Shown here: positions 33,262 through 42,031 of the stretch, one piece after another
Layout of the letters: each line of letters begins with the position of its first letter
Numbering within the stretch: position 1 is the first letter of the stretch
Source of the DNA: Kribbella aluminosa
Lineage (GTDB): Bacteria; Actinomycetota; Actinomycetes; Propionibacteriales; Kribbellaceae
Direction: 5' to 3'
Assembly (NCBI RefSeq): GCF_017876295.1
Contig: NZ_JAGINT010000001.1
Coordinates: forward strand, 434,001 to 498,000
Length of the DNA: 64,000 nucleotides
Made by a program: the position numbers and the translations under genes
Notes under the pieces: generated by a model
Told to the model about the DNA's origin: nothing
Database searches by the model: none
Seen by the model: the letters and a program-made list of their open reading frames with translations, nothing else

Positions 33262-35018
33262 CACCGGCACAGGGCACGAGCACAGCCCACCAGAAGGCCC
33301 AGAAGACGGCGCCGACGACGGCGCCGAAGACGGCCCACAGGACGAGCACGAAAACGACGAGGGCGAAGGCAGACGTGAGCGCGAAGACAGCCGCTACCGC
33401 GGCACCGCAGAAGGCCGCGACCAGTACCGTCAAGCAGACCAAACCGCTCGGCCATGTCACGTTCGTCGGGGTCGGTCCTGGTGACCCGGCGCTGCTGACG
33501 CTGGCCGGCCGGGACGTCCTCGCAGGCGCTGACGCGGTGGTTGTCGAAGGCCCCGAACACGACGCGTTCCTGAGCTACTGCAAGGCGGGCGTCGAGGTCG
33601 TGGACGGCTCCGGCGCCGAGGGCAGCCGGGCGCTCCGGGTGGCTGCCCGCGCGCGCCTGGTGGTGAAGACCGCGAAGACCGCGGCGAACGTGGTGCGGCT
33701 GCTGAGCGGCGACCCGTTCACCTTCTCCAGCGGCGCCGAGGAGGCAGTCGCCTGCAAGAAGGCCGGCATCGCGTTCAACGTGGTCCCGGGGGTCAGCGAG
33801 CTGAGCGCGGTCCCGACGTACGCCGGGATCCCGCTGACGATGAAGGGCGACCGTGAGGTCACCGTCGTCGACCTCGCCGAGAACAAGCTCGACCTGACCC
33901 GCCTGCAGCCGAAGCAGACGCTGGTCCTGCTGAACGCGACCGAGGTGCTGAAGGAGACCGTCGCCGCGCTGCTCGAGGCCGGCTTCGACACCGGCACTCC
34001 GGTCGCCGCGACGGTCGGCGGTACGACGACCTCGCAGACCAGCGTGGTCGGGACGCTGGAGACGATCGTCACCGACCTGCGGACCTCGAAGGTCGTCGGC
34101 GAGGCCGTGATCGTGGTCGGCACCGTGGTCGAGCAGCGCGAGTCGCTGTCCTGGTTCGAGACCAAGCCGCTGTTCGGCTGGCGGATCCTGGTCCCGCGGA
34201 CCAAGGACCAGGCCGGGCCGCTGATGGACCGGCTCCGGCGGTACGGCGCGATGCCGGAAGAGGTCCCGACGATCTCCGTCGAGCCGCCGCGGAACCCGCA
34301 GCAGATGGACAAGGCGATCCGCGGCCTGGTCGAGGGGCGCTACGAATGGGTCGCGTTCACCTCGGTGAACGCGGTGAAGGCGGTCCGGGAGAAGTTCGAC
34401 GAGTACGGCCTGGACGCGCGGGCGTTCTCCGGGCTGAAGATCGCGGCGGTCGGCGACAAGACCGCCGAGGCGATCGCGGCCTGGGGCATCCGCCCGGACC
34501 TGGTGCCGTCCGGCGAGCAGTCCGCCGCCGGGCTGGTCGAGGACTGGCCGCCGTACGACGCGCTGCTGGACCCGATCAACCGGGTCTTCCTGCCGCGCGC
34601 CGACATCGCCACCGAGACCCTGGTCGCGGGCCTCACCGATCTCGGCTGGGAGGTCGACGACGTGACGGCGTACCGGACCGTCCGGGCCGCCCCGCCGCCC
34701 GCGCCGACCCGCGAGGCGATCAAGTCCGGCAAGTTCGACGCGGTGGTGTTCACCTCGTCGTCCACGGTCCGGAACCTGGTCGGCATCGCCGGCAAGCCGC
34801 ACGCGTCGACGGTGATCGCGGTGATCGGCCCGGCCACGCTGAAAACCGCCGAGGAGCACGGCCTGCGGGTCGACGCGATGGCCGAGACGCCGTCCGTCGA
34901 GGAGCTGGCCGACGCCCTGGCCCGGTTCGGTGCGGACCGCCGTGACACGATGGTGGAGGCCGGGGAGCCGGTCACCCGTCCGTCCGAGCGGCGCTCGGGT
35001 TCTCGCCGCAAAAGCTGA
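33258..35018 (+). CDS. hemD: HemD fused to a uroporphyrinogen-III methyltransferase-like domain
   Basis: The 586-aa fusion has a low-complexity Lys/Thr/Ala start of about 60 residues. A tetrapyrrole-methylase domain follows (VGVGPGDPALLTLAG, LLSGDPFTFSSGAEE, VVPGVSELSAVPTYAGIPLT). The C-terminal HEM4 uroporphyrinogen-III synthase has GWRILVPRTKDQ, FTSVNAVKAV, VFLPRADIATETL and FTSSSTVRNLV. The methylase is less canonical than SUMT (no classic RxxGDPxxFGR), so methyl transfer is uncertain. It follows the actinobacterial HemD pattern and overlaps hemC by ATGA. Confidence 0.93.
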   Translation: MTPAQGTSTAHQKAQKTAPTTAPKTAHRTSTKTTRAKADVSAKTAATAAPQKAATSTVKQTKPLGHVTFVGVGPGDPALLTLAGRDVLAGADAVVVEGPEHDAFLSYCKAGVEVVDGSGAEGSRALRVAARARLVVKTAKTAANVVRLLSGDPFTFSSGAEEAVACKKAGIAFNVVPGVSELSAVPTYAGIPLTMKGDREVTVVDLAENKLDLTRLQPKQTLVLLNATEVLKETVAALLEAGFDTGTPVAATVGGTTTSQTSVVGTLETIVTDLRTSKVVGEAVIVVGTVVEQRESLSWFETKPLFGWRILVPRTKDQAGPLMDRLRRYGAMPEEVPTISVEPPRNPQQMDKAIRGLVEGRYEWVAFTSVNAVKAVREKFDEYGLDARAFSGLKIAAVGDKTAEAIAAWGIRPDLVPSGEQSAAGLVEDWPPYDALLDPINRVFLPRADIATETLVAGLTDLGWEVDDVTAYRTVRAAPPPAPTREAIKSGKFDAVVFTSSSTVRNLVGIAGKPHASTVIAVIGPATLKTAEEHGLRVDAMAETPSVEELADALARFGADRRDTMVEAGEPVTRPSERRSGSRRKS

Positions 35019-35034
35019 TGGAGAGCTGATCTAG

Positions 35035-36018
35035 GTGCCTGGATTCCCGGAGATTCGGCCGCGGCGGCTTCGGTCGTCGGCGGCGGTGCGTCGACTGGTC
35101 GCGGAGACCGTCATCGAGCCGCGGCAGTTGATCCTGCCCATGTTCGTCCGGGAAGACGCCCGCGAGCCGATCCCGATCAGGTCGATGCCGGGCGTCGTCC
35201 AGCACACCCGGGACACCGCCCGGAAGGCGGTCGCGGAGGCGGCGCAGCTCGGGCTGGGCGGCGTGATGCTGTTCGGCGTACCGTCGTCGAAGGATCCGGA
35301 GGGGTCCGGTGCGCTGGATCCATCAGGAATCTTGAACGTGGCGATCGCCGACGCGGTGTCCGAGGCCGGCGACTCGCTGCTGGTGATGTCGGACCTCTGC
35401 CTGGACGAGTTCACGTCCCACGGGCACTGCGGCGTACTCGACGCTGCCGGCCGGGTGGACAACGACGCGACGTTGAAGATCTACGCGGAGATGGGCGTCG
35501 CGCAGGCTACGGCCGGTGCGCACGTCGTCGGCCCGTCCGGGATGATGGACGGCCAGGTCGGCGTCGTACGCGCCGCGCTGGACAAGGCCGGGTTCGTCGA
35601 CACGGTGATCCTCGCGTACGCCGTGAAGTACGCGTCGGCCTTCTTCGGCCCGTTCCGCGAGGCCGTCGACTCGTCGCTGACCGGCGACCGGAAGACGTAC
35701 CAGCAGGACAACGCGAACTCCCGGGACGCGATCCGCGAGGTCGACCTCGACATCGCCGAAGGCGCCGACATCGTGATGGTGAAGCCCGCGCTCGCGTACC
35801 TCGACATCATCCGCCAGGTCCGCGACCACGTGAACGTCCCGGTCGCGGCGTACAACATCTCCGGCGAGTACGCGATGGTGGAGGCGGCCGCCGCCAACGG
35901 CTGGATCGACCGCGAAGCCGCCATCCTCGAAACCCTCACGGCCATCCGCCGGGCGGGCGCCGACACCATCCTGACGTACTGGGCCGCGGAAGCCGTCCAC
36001 CTCCTGAACCGCCGCTGA
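35035..36018 (+). CDS. hemB: Porphobilinogen synthase (delta-aminolevulinic acid dehydratase)
   Basis: The 327-aa enzyme condenses two aminolevulinate molecules. Schiff-base lysines K198 (YAVKYAS) and K250 (VMVKPALAYLD) and the metal-type loop with C122, C132 and H131 (LCLDEFTSHGHCG) are visible. GTG start, 16 nt after hemD stop. A perfect hairpin (36037-36062) ends the operon. Confidence 0.97.
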   Translation: MPGFPEIRPRRLRSSAAVRRLVAETVIEPRQLILPMFVREDAREPIPIRSMPGVVQHTRDTARKAVAEAAQLGLGGVMLFGVPSSKDPEGSGALDPSGILNVAIADAVSEAGDSLLVMSDLCLDEFTSHGHCGVLDAAGRVDNDATLKIYAEMGVAQATAGAHVVGPSGMMDGQVGVVRAALDKAGFVDTVILAYAVKYASAFFGPFREAVDSSLTGDRKTYQQDNANSRDAIREVDLDIAEGADIVMVKPALAYLDIIRQVRDHVNVPVAAYNISGEYAMVEAAAANGWIDREAAILETLTAIRRAGADTILTYWAAEAVHLLNRR

Positions 36019-36036
36019 GACACCCGTGGCGGCAAC

Positions 36037-36062
36037 GTGACGCCACCCGGGCCGGGCGTCAC
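36037..36062 (+). terminator. Terminator of the heme operon
   Basis: GTGACGCC (36037-36044) pairs with GGCGTCAC (36055-36062) across a GC-rich 10-nt loop, 18 nt after the hemB stop. Confidence 0.65.
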
Positions 36063-36067
36063 CGCGC

Positions 36068-36088
36068 TGATCCTCGGGCCGAGGATCA
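36068..36088. repeat. 21-bp palindrome upstream of the decayed methyltransferase
   Basis: TGATCCTCGG (36068-36077) and CCGAGGATCA (36079-36088) are exact inverted copies around a single G. It lies between the heme terminator and the pseudogene RBS. It may be a second terminator stem or an operator. Confidence 0.5.
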
Positions 36089-36107
36089 TCGGCCGGGGGA
36101 GGTCGCG

Positions 36108-36640
36108 ATGGAGGATCCAGCGGGGTTCACAGCGGTAGACGAGGTGCCCGGCGACTACTTCGTGCGGTTCCTGGACACGCGGCGGTCGGGGAGCTGTACG
36201 TCAAGCAGGTGATCGCGGACCTGCTCGACGCACGCCCGGGTCTGAGTGTTCTCGACGTCGGCTCGGGGACCGGCGACGACCTGGCCGAACTCGTCGCGAT
36301 CCTCGGTCCTGACGGACACGCCACCGGCCTGGATCTGAGGTACCGCGATGGTGGCGGAAGCGCACCGCCGTACGGCGGACTCCGGGCTGCCGATCGAGTT
36401 CGTCGAGGGAGACGCGAACGCCTTGCCCTTCGAACCCGCGACATTCGACCGCACCCGCGCCGAACGGGTTCTGATGGCCCTGCCCGATCCGCTGTCCGCC
36501 GTTCGGGAACTGGCCCGCGTGACGCGCCCGGGAGGAATCGTCGTCCTCTCGGAGATGGATGCCGGCACCATTTTCGTCAACAGTTCGAACCGGGACCTGA
36601 CCCACCGCGTCGTCGCCGGGATCGTCGGCTGCCCAGCTGC
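36108..36640 (+). pseudogene. SAM-dependent methyltransferase, frameshifted and truncated
   Basis: GGGGGAGG precedes ATG 36108, which opens MEDPAGFTAVDE, but the frame dies at about 36210. Motif I VLDVGSGTGDDLAE and GPDGHATGLDL read in the +2 frame. EAHRRTADSGLPIEFVEGDANALPFEP and VTRPGGIVVLSEMD read back in the first frame. So there are breaks near 36177 and 36340. Homology ends near 36640 (RVVAGIVGC), where a tandem repeat begins. It is a dead relative of ubiE-type methyltransferases. Confidence 0.75.
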
Positions 36641-36665
36641 TGTTCATGGATTCCGGCTCCGGGAC

Positions 36666-36788
36666 CCGTGGGAATCGCGGGAAGGGTATCGACCGATGGA
36701 GTGGCCGATCCGTCGTCACCCCACGAATCCGTGGGAATCGCGGGGCCATCGACCGATGCAGTGGCCGATCGGTCGCCACCGCACGTAT
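36666..36788. repeat. Two-copy ~60-bp tandem direct repeat
   Basis: Unit 1 (36666-36728) and unit 2 (36729-36788) share CCGTGGGAATCGCGGG, ATCGACCGATG and AGTGGCCGATC, with a 3-bp length difference. It follows the truncated methyltransferase end. A frame through it would read PWESR...RPM.WPI.RH twice; no function is supported. Confidence 0.7.
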
Positions 36789-37089
36789 CCAACCGGCCTA
36801 ACATGGTGGAGGATTCAGCGGTTGTCTCCTCGCGATCGCGATCACGATCGCCATCACCGGAACGCTGCCGGCCTCGCGGACCAGGTCGATAGCGTGCACC
36901 CGACGGAGACTGAGCCCGCACACGACCACGTCGGCGCCGAGCGGGATCCGCAGGGAACAGGCGCGGTCGGTCACGGCCGCGGACGACGCAGGCGTCAAAG
37001 CCCGACGTATCCGTCGTCGCCCCTCGAAGTCGGTCCGTATCGGCGGTAAGTCATCGACGCGCTGGGCATCTGGTACGCGCGTGTTGCCG
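36789..37089. other. 301-bp stretch without a supported gene
   Basis: I see only a weak TTG-started minus-strand frame (36798-36998) ending IAIARRQPLNPPP and no family motif, plus a CGATCGCGATCACGATCGCCAT cluster broken into short CGATCG palindromes near 36830-36855. It may be gene debris. Confidence 0.4.
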
Positions 37090-39432
37090 TCAGCCCACAG
37101 ATCCGCTGCGACGGTGATCGAGGCACGCGGTGGTCAAGCACGGCGCATCGTCGTCGCGCCCGGGGTCTGCCGGGGCGGGTGCTCGGTCGTCGGCGCGTGG
37201 GGCAACTGGGATGGGCGTGGCGTCACCCCACGGATCCACCGCAATTGGTCGTGCGGCCCTGGCGGGTGAACTGGGCACGTCGTCGTCGCCCCAGGGGTCT
37301 GCCGGCATCGGCGGCGGGGTGGCTGCTCGCGGCGTGGGCGGGTCGTCGTCCCAGGGGGGGTTGGCGATGATCGGCGGGGCGTGTGGGGATAGGGCGGGCA
37401 GATCGTCGGCACCCCAGATGTCTGCTGAGGTTGGTGGTTTCGGGCTGGTGGGTGGTGGCGGCGTGTCGTCGTCGCCCCAGGGGTTTGAACGGCTGGGCGG
37501 CTGGTGGACGATGTTTGCGGTGGGTGGGTGGTATTTGCCGGGTGGGATGCGGCTGGGGTTGGACCAGGTGGGGCGGGTGACCTGGACGATGCCGTTGAGG
37601 ATGCGGATCTGCCAGTGGCCGGCATGCAGGTCCTGGTGGTGGCGCTTGCAGAGCAATGCGAGGTTGGTGACGGCGGTGGGGCCGCCGTCGGCCCAGTGGA
37701 TGATGTGGTGGGCTTCGGTTTGGATGGGTGGGGCGTGGCAGATGACGCAGCCTTTGTCACGGGCGTTGAGGGCGCGGCGCATGTGGCGGGTGACGAGACG
37801 TTGGCTGGTGCCGACGTCGAGGGGTTGTGACTTCGAGCCGAGGACGATCGGGAGTACTTCGGCATCGCAGGCGAGGCGCCGTACGGTCGCGGCCGACAGG
37901 TTGTCGCCGAAGATCAGCGCTCCGGTCGCGGTAGCGGTCGCGGCCGCGAGGTCGTTGAAGTCGATCGTGACGCTGATGTGTGCCTTCGGCCCATGACCGG
38001 AAACCACCTCCCGCCCGGCACTCCCACGACCACCCACACCACTATCCACGCCCGCATCCACGCTCGCCTGCGTGCTTGCGTCCGTGCCCGTATCCACGCC
38101 TGTATCCGTGCCTGCGTTCACGCTCGCATGTGTGCCGGTGTTCAGGCCTGGGTCGAGGTCGGTGCTTGTGTGCCTGTCGGCGGGCACGCGAGTGCTGGCG
38201 TCGCCGACGCCGCCCGGTTTGGTGCCGCCGCGGCCGCCCGCTTCGGCGGTGGAGCCGGTGCCGGTGCCGGTTGCCCGGCTGGGGCTGCTGGTGGGAACGC
38301 CGCCGGAGCCGCTGCTGGGTGCGGGGGCATCGGGTTCGGCGCGGCTTGTCGTCCGGTTGGGCGGGAACGGCAGTAGGTCGCCGTACCCGGACGGCCGCGT
38401 ACCGCCAACCCCGGCCCCAGCACGAGCCGGCATCGTGCCGGATGACCCGGTGCCGGGTCGCGTGGTGGTGCTGGGCGGGGTGGTGATGGATGGTGCGGGG
38501 GTGTTGAGGATGGTGGTGAGGGCGTCGGCCTGGCGTTTGCTCAGGGGGCGGGGGTCCAGTTCGCCGTCGTCGGTTTTGTGGGGGCGGGCATAGGCGTGGA
38601 TCAAGGTGCGGAGGAGCTCGGCGTTCTCGTTGGCGAGGTAGCCGGCGAAGGTGACGCCGCGGTCGGCGTTCTTGAGGGTGAGGGATTCGCGGGTGTAGGC
38701 GGCGTTCTCGTCGGGTTCGGGGCCGTCGGGGTCGAGGCGTTCGCGGATCGCGCGGCCGGCGCGGCGCAGCTCGGACGGGGTGTGGGTGGCGGCCAGGCCG
38801 ATCAGTTCTTGCTCGGCGACGGCGAGGTTCTCTGCCGGGACTGTGTTCGGGACCTGGTCCAGGACGGAGATGATTGCTGCGGCCTGGGCGGGGCTCACCC
38901 GCCAGCCGCCCGCCGCGGCCCCGCCGCGTTCATCCGCGGGCTGTTCGCTCGATTCACTGGCGGGCTCATCGACCGAGTCGCTCGCCTCATCGGCGCCCGT
39001 GCTCCTGTCACCGAGGTCGTCACCGAGGTCGTCCCCGAGTTCGTCACGGCGCTGGTCGTCGCGCTCGTCCCAGGCGGCGTCATCGTCGGTGTCGGGGGTG
39101 GCGGCGTGGGCGGGGTTGGCGAACGGGGTGCTGGGGTCGGGCAGGGCGGCGCTGGTGGCGGGGTAGACGCCGAGGCGGTTGGCGAGGCGGAGCTCGCGGC
39201 GGACCTCCTTCAGGTCCTGGCGGTATCGGGTCGCCATCAGCCGGGCGGTGTCTCCGGCGCCGAGTTCCTTCGCGTGGCCGGAGGTATCCACACGGGCCTG
39301 CAGCTGCCACTTCAGTGTCTGTATCCGGGCGTCCTCGGCGACGACTGCGTCGAGAGCCGACAGCGCTTCGCTGCCACTCATCGACCAGACGGGCCGTTCG
39401 CCGAGGATCTCCATGCCCACAACTCTAGACAT
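37090..39432 (-). CDS. DUF222/HNH endonuclease-domain protein with repeat tails
   Basis: The 780-aa protein belongs to the large actinobacterial DUF222-HNH (13E12-like) family. DUF222 lies N-terminal (MATRYRQDLKEVRRELRLANRLG, LIGLAATHTPSELRRAGRAIRERLD). The HNH nuclease motif CVICHAPPIQTEAHHIIHWADG then LCKRHHQDLH is near residues 575-625. Two insertions are unusual: an acidic linker (residues 115-165) and a Thr/Asp/Gly low-complexity stretch (GTDTGVDTGTDAS). The C-terminal 130 aa carries degenerate PWGDDD units. Family members are multi-copy and of unknown role. Start could also be ATG 39414. Confidence 0.88.
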   Translation of the reverse strand: MSRVVGMEILGERPVWSMSGSEALSALDAVVAEDARIQTLKWQLQARVDTSGHAKELGAGDTARLMATRYRQDLKEVRRELRLANRLGVYPATSAALPDPSTPFANPAHAATPDTDDDAAWDERDDQRRDELGDDLGDDLGDRSTGADEASDSVDEPASESSEQPADERGGAAAGGWRVSPAQAAAIISVLDQVPNTVPAENLAVAEQELIGLAATHTPSELRRAGRAIRERLDPDGPEPDENAAYTRESLTLKNADRGVTFAGYLANENAELLRTLIHAYARPHKTDDGELDPRPLSKRQADALTTILNTPAPSITTPPSTTTRPGTGSSGTMPARAGAGVGGTRPSGYGDLLPFPPNRTTSRAEPDAPAPSSGSGGVPTSSPSRATGTGTGSTAEAGGRGGTKPGGVGDASTRVPADRHTSTDLDPGLNTGTHASVNAGTDTGVDTGTDASTQASVDAGVDSGVGGRGSAGREVVSGHGPKAHISVTIDFNDLAAATATATGALIFGDNLSAATVRRLACDAEVLPIVLGSKSQPLDVGTSQRLVTRHMRRALNARDKGCVICHAPPIQTEAHHIIHWADGGPTAVTNLALLCKRHHQDLHAGHWQIRILNGIVQVTRPTWSNPSRIPPGKYHPPTANIVHQPPSRSNPWGDDDTPPPPTSPKPPTSADIWGADDLPALSPHAPPIIANPPWDDDPPTPRAATPPPMPADPWGDDDVPSSPARAARPIAVDPWGDATPIPVAPRADDRAPAPADPGRDDDAPCLTTACLDHRRSGSVG

Positions 39433-39719
39433 GCCCTCCGACAGTTTCCAACGCCAGAACCCCTTATTTCCAAGAAGATCCGCAACATCCAGTTATCCAC
39501 AAGGCGTAATCCTCTCCACAGCCGGGGCTAATAGTTGCCATCGGCTACAAAATCCAGGGTCCACAGGAAGACGAGACCAGGGCCGCGGCGCGAAGGCGGT
39601 CGGTGCAGTCGGGTATCCGCCCGTTGCCGCGTGCCATTGGTCGGCGCTCTCGCGGCGGGCCAGGGCCGCGCCGCTTGCGCTCGGCTTCCGTACCGCGGGA
39701 ACCGGCTCGCCCACGGCTT

Positions 39720-40260
39720 CTGTCGGGACGAGGTTGTCGAGCGGCTGTGCGGCAGGTTCAACGCGATCGGAATCTCAGCGCGGGGGCTCCGGATCGACGC
39801 GGTCGATCGGGTGTCGACGCTGGCGGTGTGGCCGGCTCCGGTGCGAGATGCTGACTGTCGCGCGTGCCTGTTCGTCTCGGGTTTCCTGGCGGCAATCCCG
39901 CACGTGCGGGACTACCACGCGACCATCGGACTCACTGACAACGAGTACTGGGACTCGTTGAGCGCATTGGGCGAAGAACTGAAGCATGCCACTCCTGGTT
40001 GATGGATGGTCAGCTGCGCCAGTACCTCCCGGAGACGTCGAGCATCATCATCCGGTTCCAGCCCCGCTTCACCCGGTGGACCGATCAGGAGGCGGCCAAC
40101 CAGGCCCCTGTCGAGCCGCGTGTTCCACCGACGCTTCGACGGACCCGGCGTACCGTCGGCTCTCCTCGACGAGCTACCGCAATGCACGACTCTCGAGCGT
40201 GCGGTCGTGAACCAGCTTCGCGACGGTGGCCATTGGTACAACCGAACCGGGCGGATCCGC
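39720..40260 (+). pseudogene. Remnant of an acyltransferase-domain protein
   Basis: Between the HNH gene and the permease gene, fragments read in different + frames. One gives DEVVERLCGRFNAIGI, LAVWPAPVRDAD and ARLFVSGFLAAIPHVRDYH-like sequence. Another gives GQLRQYLPETSS near 40010. A third gives TTLERAVVNQLRDGGHWYNR near 40190. Together they resemble an actinobacterial acyltransferase-domain family (DUF5596-like, from memory). There is no intact frame. The 39433-39719 part shows nothing else. Confidence 0.4.
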
Positions 40261-41103
40261 CTAGCCTTTGAGGCCTGTTTGGGCCAGGCCTTCTACGAAT
40301 TGGCGTTGGGCGAGGATGAAGATTATGAGGACGGGGAGGGCGGAGAGGGTGGCTGCGGCCAGTTGGGTGTTCCACATGGGGCCGCCGTAGGCGTCTACGT
40401 ATTGGGTGAGGGCCTGGGGGATGGTGAACTTCTGTTTGGAGGAGAGGAAGACGATCGGCTCCAGGTAGAGGTTCCAGCTGTGCAGGAAGGTGAAGATGGC
40501 CACCGCTCCGATTGCTGGTCTGGCCAACGGTAGGCAGACGCGCCAGAAGAGGCCGAAGCGGCCGAGGCCGTCGACCCGGCCGGCCTCCTCCAGTTCGGAC
40601 GGGAGCGTGATGAAGAACTGGCGCATGATGAAGGTGGCCAGCACGCTCGGGGCGCCGAGCATCGGGATCAGGATGAGGGGCCAGTGGGTGTCCACCAGGC
40701 CGAACGCGTCGAACATCTTGTACAGCGGGATGATCGTCACCTCGTTCGGCACCAGCAGCCCGGTCAGCACGATCAGGAACACCGCGCCGGAGCCGCGGAA
40801 CCGTACCCGGGCGAACGCGTACCCGGCGAGCGACGACACCGCCAGGGTGCCGATCGTCACCACCAGGGCGATGTAGAGACTGTTCACGTACTGCCGCCCG
40901 AACGGCTGCAGCGCGAACACCTGCCGATAGGCGTCCAGCGTCGGCGACGCGGGCAGTAGCGACGGCGGAAACGCGAAGATCTCCGACACCGGCTTGAGCG
41001 ACGTCGTCGCCATCCACCAGATCGGGAACACGAACGGCACACAACACACCAGCAGTAGGCCGTAGATCAGCAGCCTAAGCCTCATGGCTCTGTCAATTCT
41101 CAT
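40261..41103 (-). CDS. Carbohydrate ABC importer permease (MalG type)
   Basis: The 280-aa permease has six membrane segments and the EAA loop (EEAGRVDGLGRFGLFWRVCLPLARPAI) that meets the ATPase. The C-terminus ends GLAQTGLKG as usual for CUT1 permeases. It overlaps the first permease by 11 nt. The operon has no ATPase, so a shared MsiK-type protein is expected. Start: ATG at 41103; an ATG at 41085 is possible. Confidence 0.92.
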   Translation of the reverse strand: MRIDRAMRLRLLIYGLLLVCCVPFVFPIWWMATTSLKPVSEIFAFPPSLLPASPTLDAYRQVFALQPFGRQYVNSLYIALVVTIGTLAVSSLAGYAFARVRFRGSGAVFLIVLTGLLVPNEVTIIPLYKMFDAFGLVDTHWPLILIPMLGAPSVLATFIMRQFFITLPSELEEAGRVDGLGRFGLFWRVCLPLARPAIGAVAIFTFLHSWNLYLEPIVFLSSKQKFTIPQALTQYVDAYGGPMWNTQLAAATLSALPVLIIFILAQRQFVEGLAQTGLKG

Positions 41104-42031
41104 GGAACACCCACCTCTTACGCATCTGCCACTGAACAACGGTCAGCACCAGCACGATCAGGAACAGCACCAGCGACAGCGTCGCGCCGTACCCGAAGTG
41201 ATGGAACTGGAACGCCTGCTGATACAGGTAGTACACCAGCACCGTCGTCGACGTCCCCGGACCGCCCTGCGTCAGTACGGCGATCTGCGCGAAGACCTGC
41301 AGCGATCCGACGATCGTCAGGATCATCGTCAGCAGGATCGTTGGGCTGATCAACGGTACGGTCACTCGCCGGAACCGCGCCCACGCCGACGCCCCGTCGA
41401 TCCGGGCCGCTTCGTACAGCTCGGCCGGTACGCCCTGCAGCGCTGCGAGGAACAGCACCATGTTCAGCCCGACGTTCTTGAAGAGTTGTACGACGATCAC
41501 CGACACCATCGCCGCACCGCCGGAGCGCAGCCAGTTCGGCCCGTTGATGCCGAAGACGTGCAGGAACGCGTTCACGCCACCGTTGTCCTGCAGCAGGAAG
41601 CCCCACACGATCGTCCAGGCGACGAGCGTCACCACCACCGGCGAGAAGAACAGCGTTCGGAAGACCACGGTGCCGCGGAGCTTCTGGTTCAGTAGTACGG
41701 CGAGGAACAGCGCGAGGCTCAGGTTCAGCACCACCAGCCCGACCGAGAACAAACCCGTTGCCCGCAGCACCGGACCCAGCTGCTGGTCGTTCGCGAGCGC
41801 CTGGTAGTTGTCCCCGCCGACGAACTCGAACGTGCCAGCCAGCACGTTCCACTCGTGCACGCTGTACCAGACCACCAGCCCGAGCGGCACCAGCACGAAC
41901 GTGACGATGCCGGCCAGTTGCGGCGCGACCATCAGCCAGCCGGCCAACGTGTCGCGCCGCCGCATCGTCCAGTACGGCGCCCGAGCGGCCGGGGAGTCCG
42001 ACCGCGCAGGCTTCTCGAGGAGCAAGGTCAT
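41093..42031 (-). CDS. Carbohydrate ABC importer permease (MalF type)
   Basis: The 312-aa permease has six helices, EAA loop YEAARIDGASAWARFRRVTVPLISPTI, and the typical LTQGGPGTSTTVLVYYLYQQAF region. ATG at 42031 overlaps the binding-protein stop (ATGA). It is in operon with LacI, FAD oxidoreductase, binding protein and the second permease. Confidence 0.93.
   Translation of the reverse strand: MTLLLEKPARSDSPAARAPYWTMRRRDTLAGWLMVAPQLAGIVTFVLVPLGLVVWYSVHEWNVLAGTFEFVGGDNYQALANDQQLGPVLRATGLFSVGLVVLNLSLALFLAVLLNQKLRGTVVFRTLFFSPVVVTLVAWTIVWGFLLQDNGGVNAFLHVFGINGPNWLRSGGAAMVSVIVVQLFKNVGLNMVLFLAALQGVPAELYEAARIDGASAWARFRRVTVPLISPTILLTMILTIVGSLQVFAQIAVLTQGGPGTSTTVLVYYLYQQAFQFHHFGYGATLSLVLFLIVLVLTVVQWQMRKRWVFHEN

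Noticed and set aside
32541-34859. Long minus-strand frame opposite hemC-hemD
   Set aside because: The + strand encodes clear HemC and HemD; the antisense protein is Arg/Gly-rich and without any recognisable domain.
36666-36788. CRISPR-like repeats
   Set aside because: There are only two units, directly adjacent, without spacers of constant length or cas genes.
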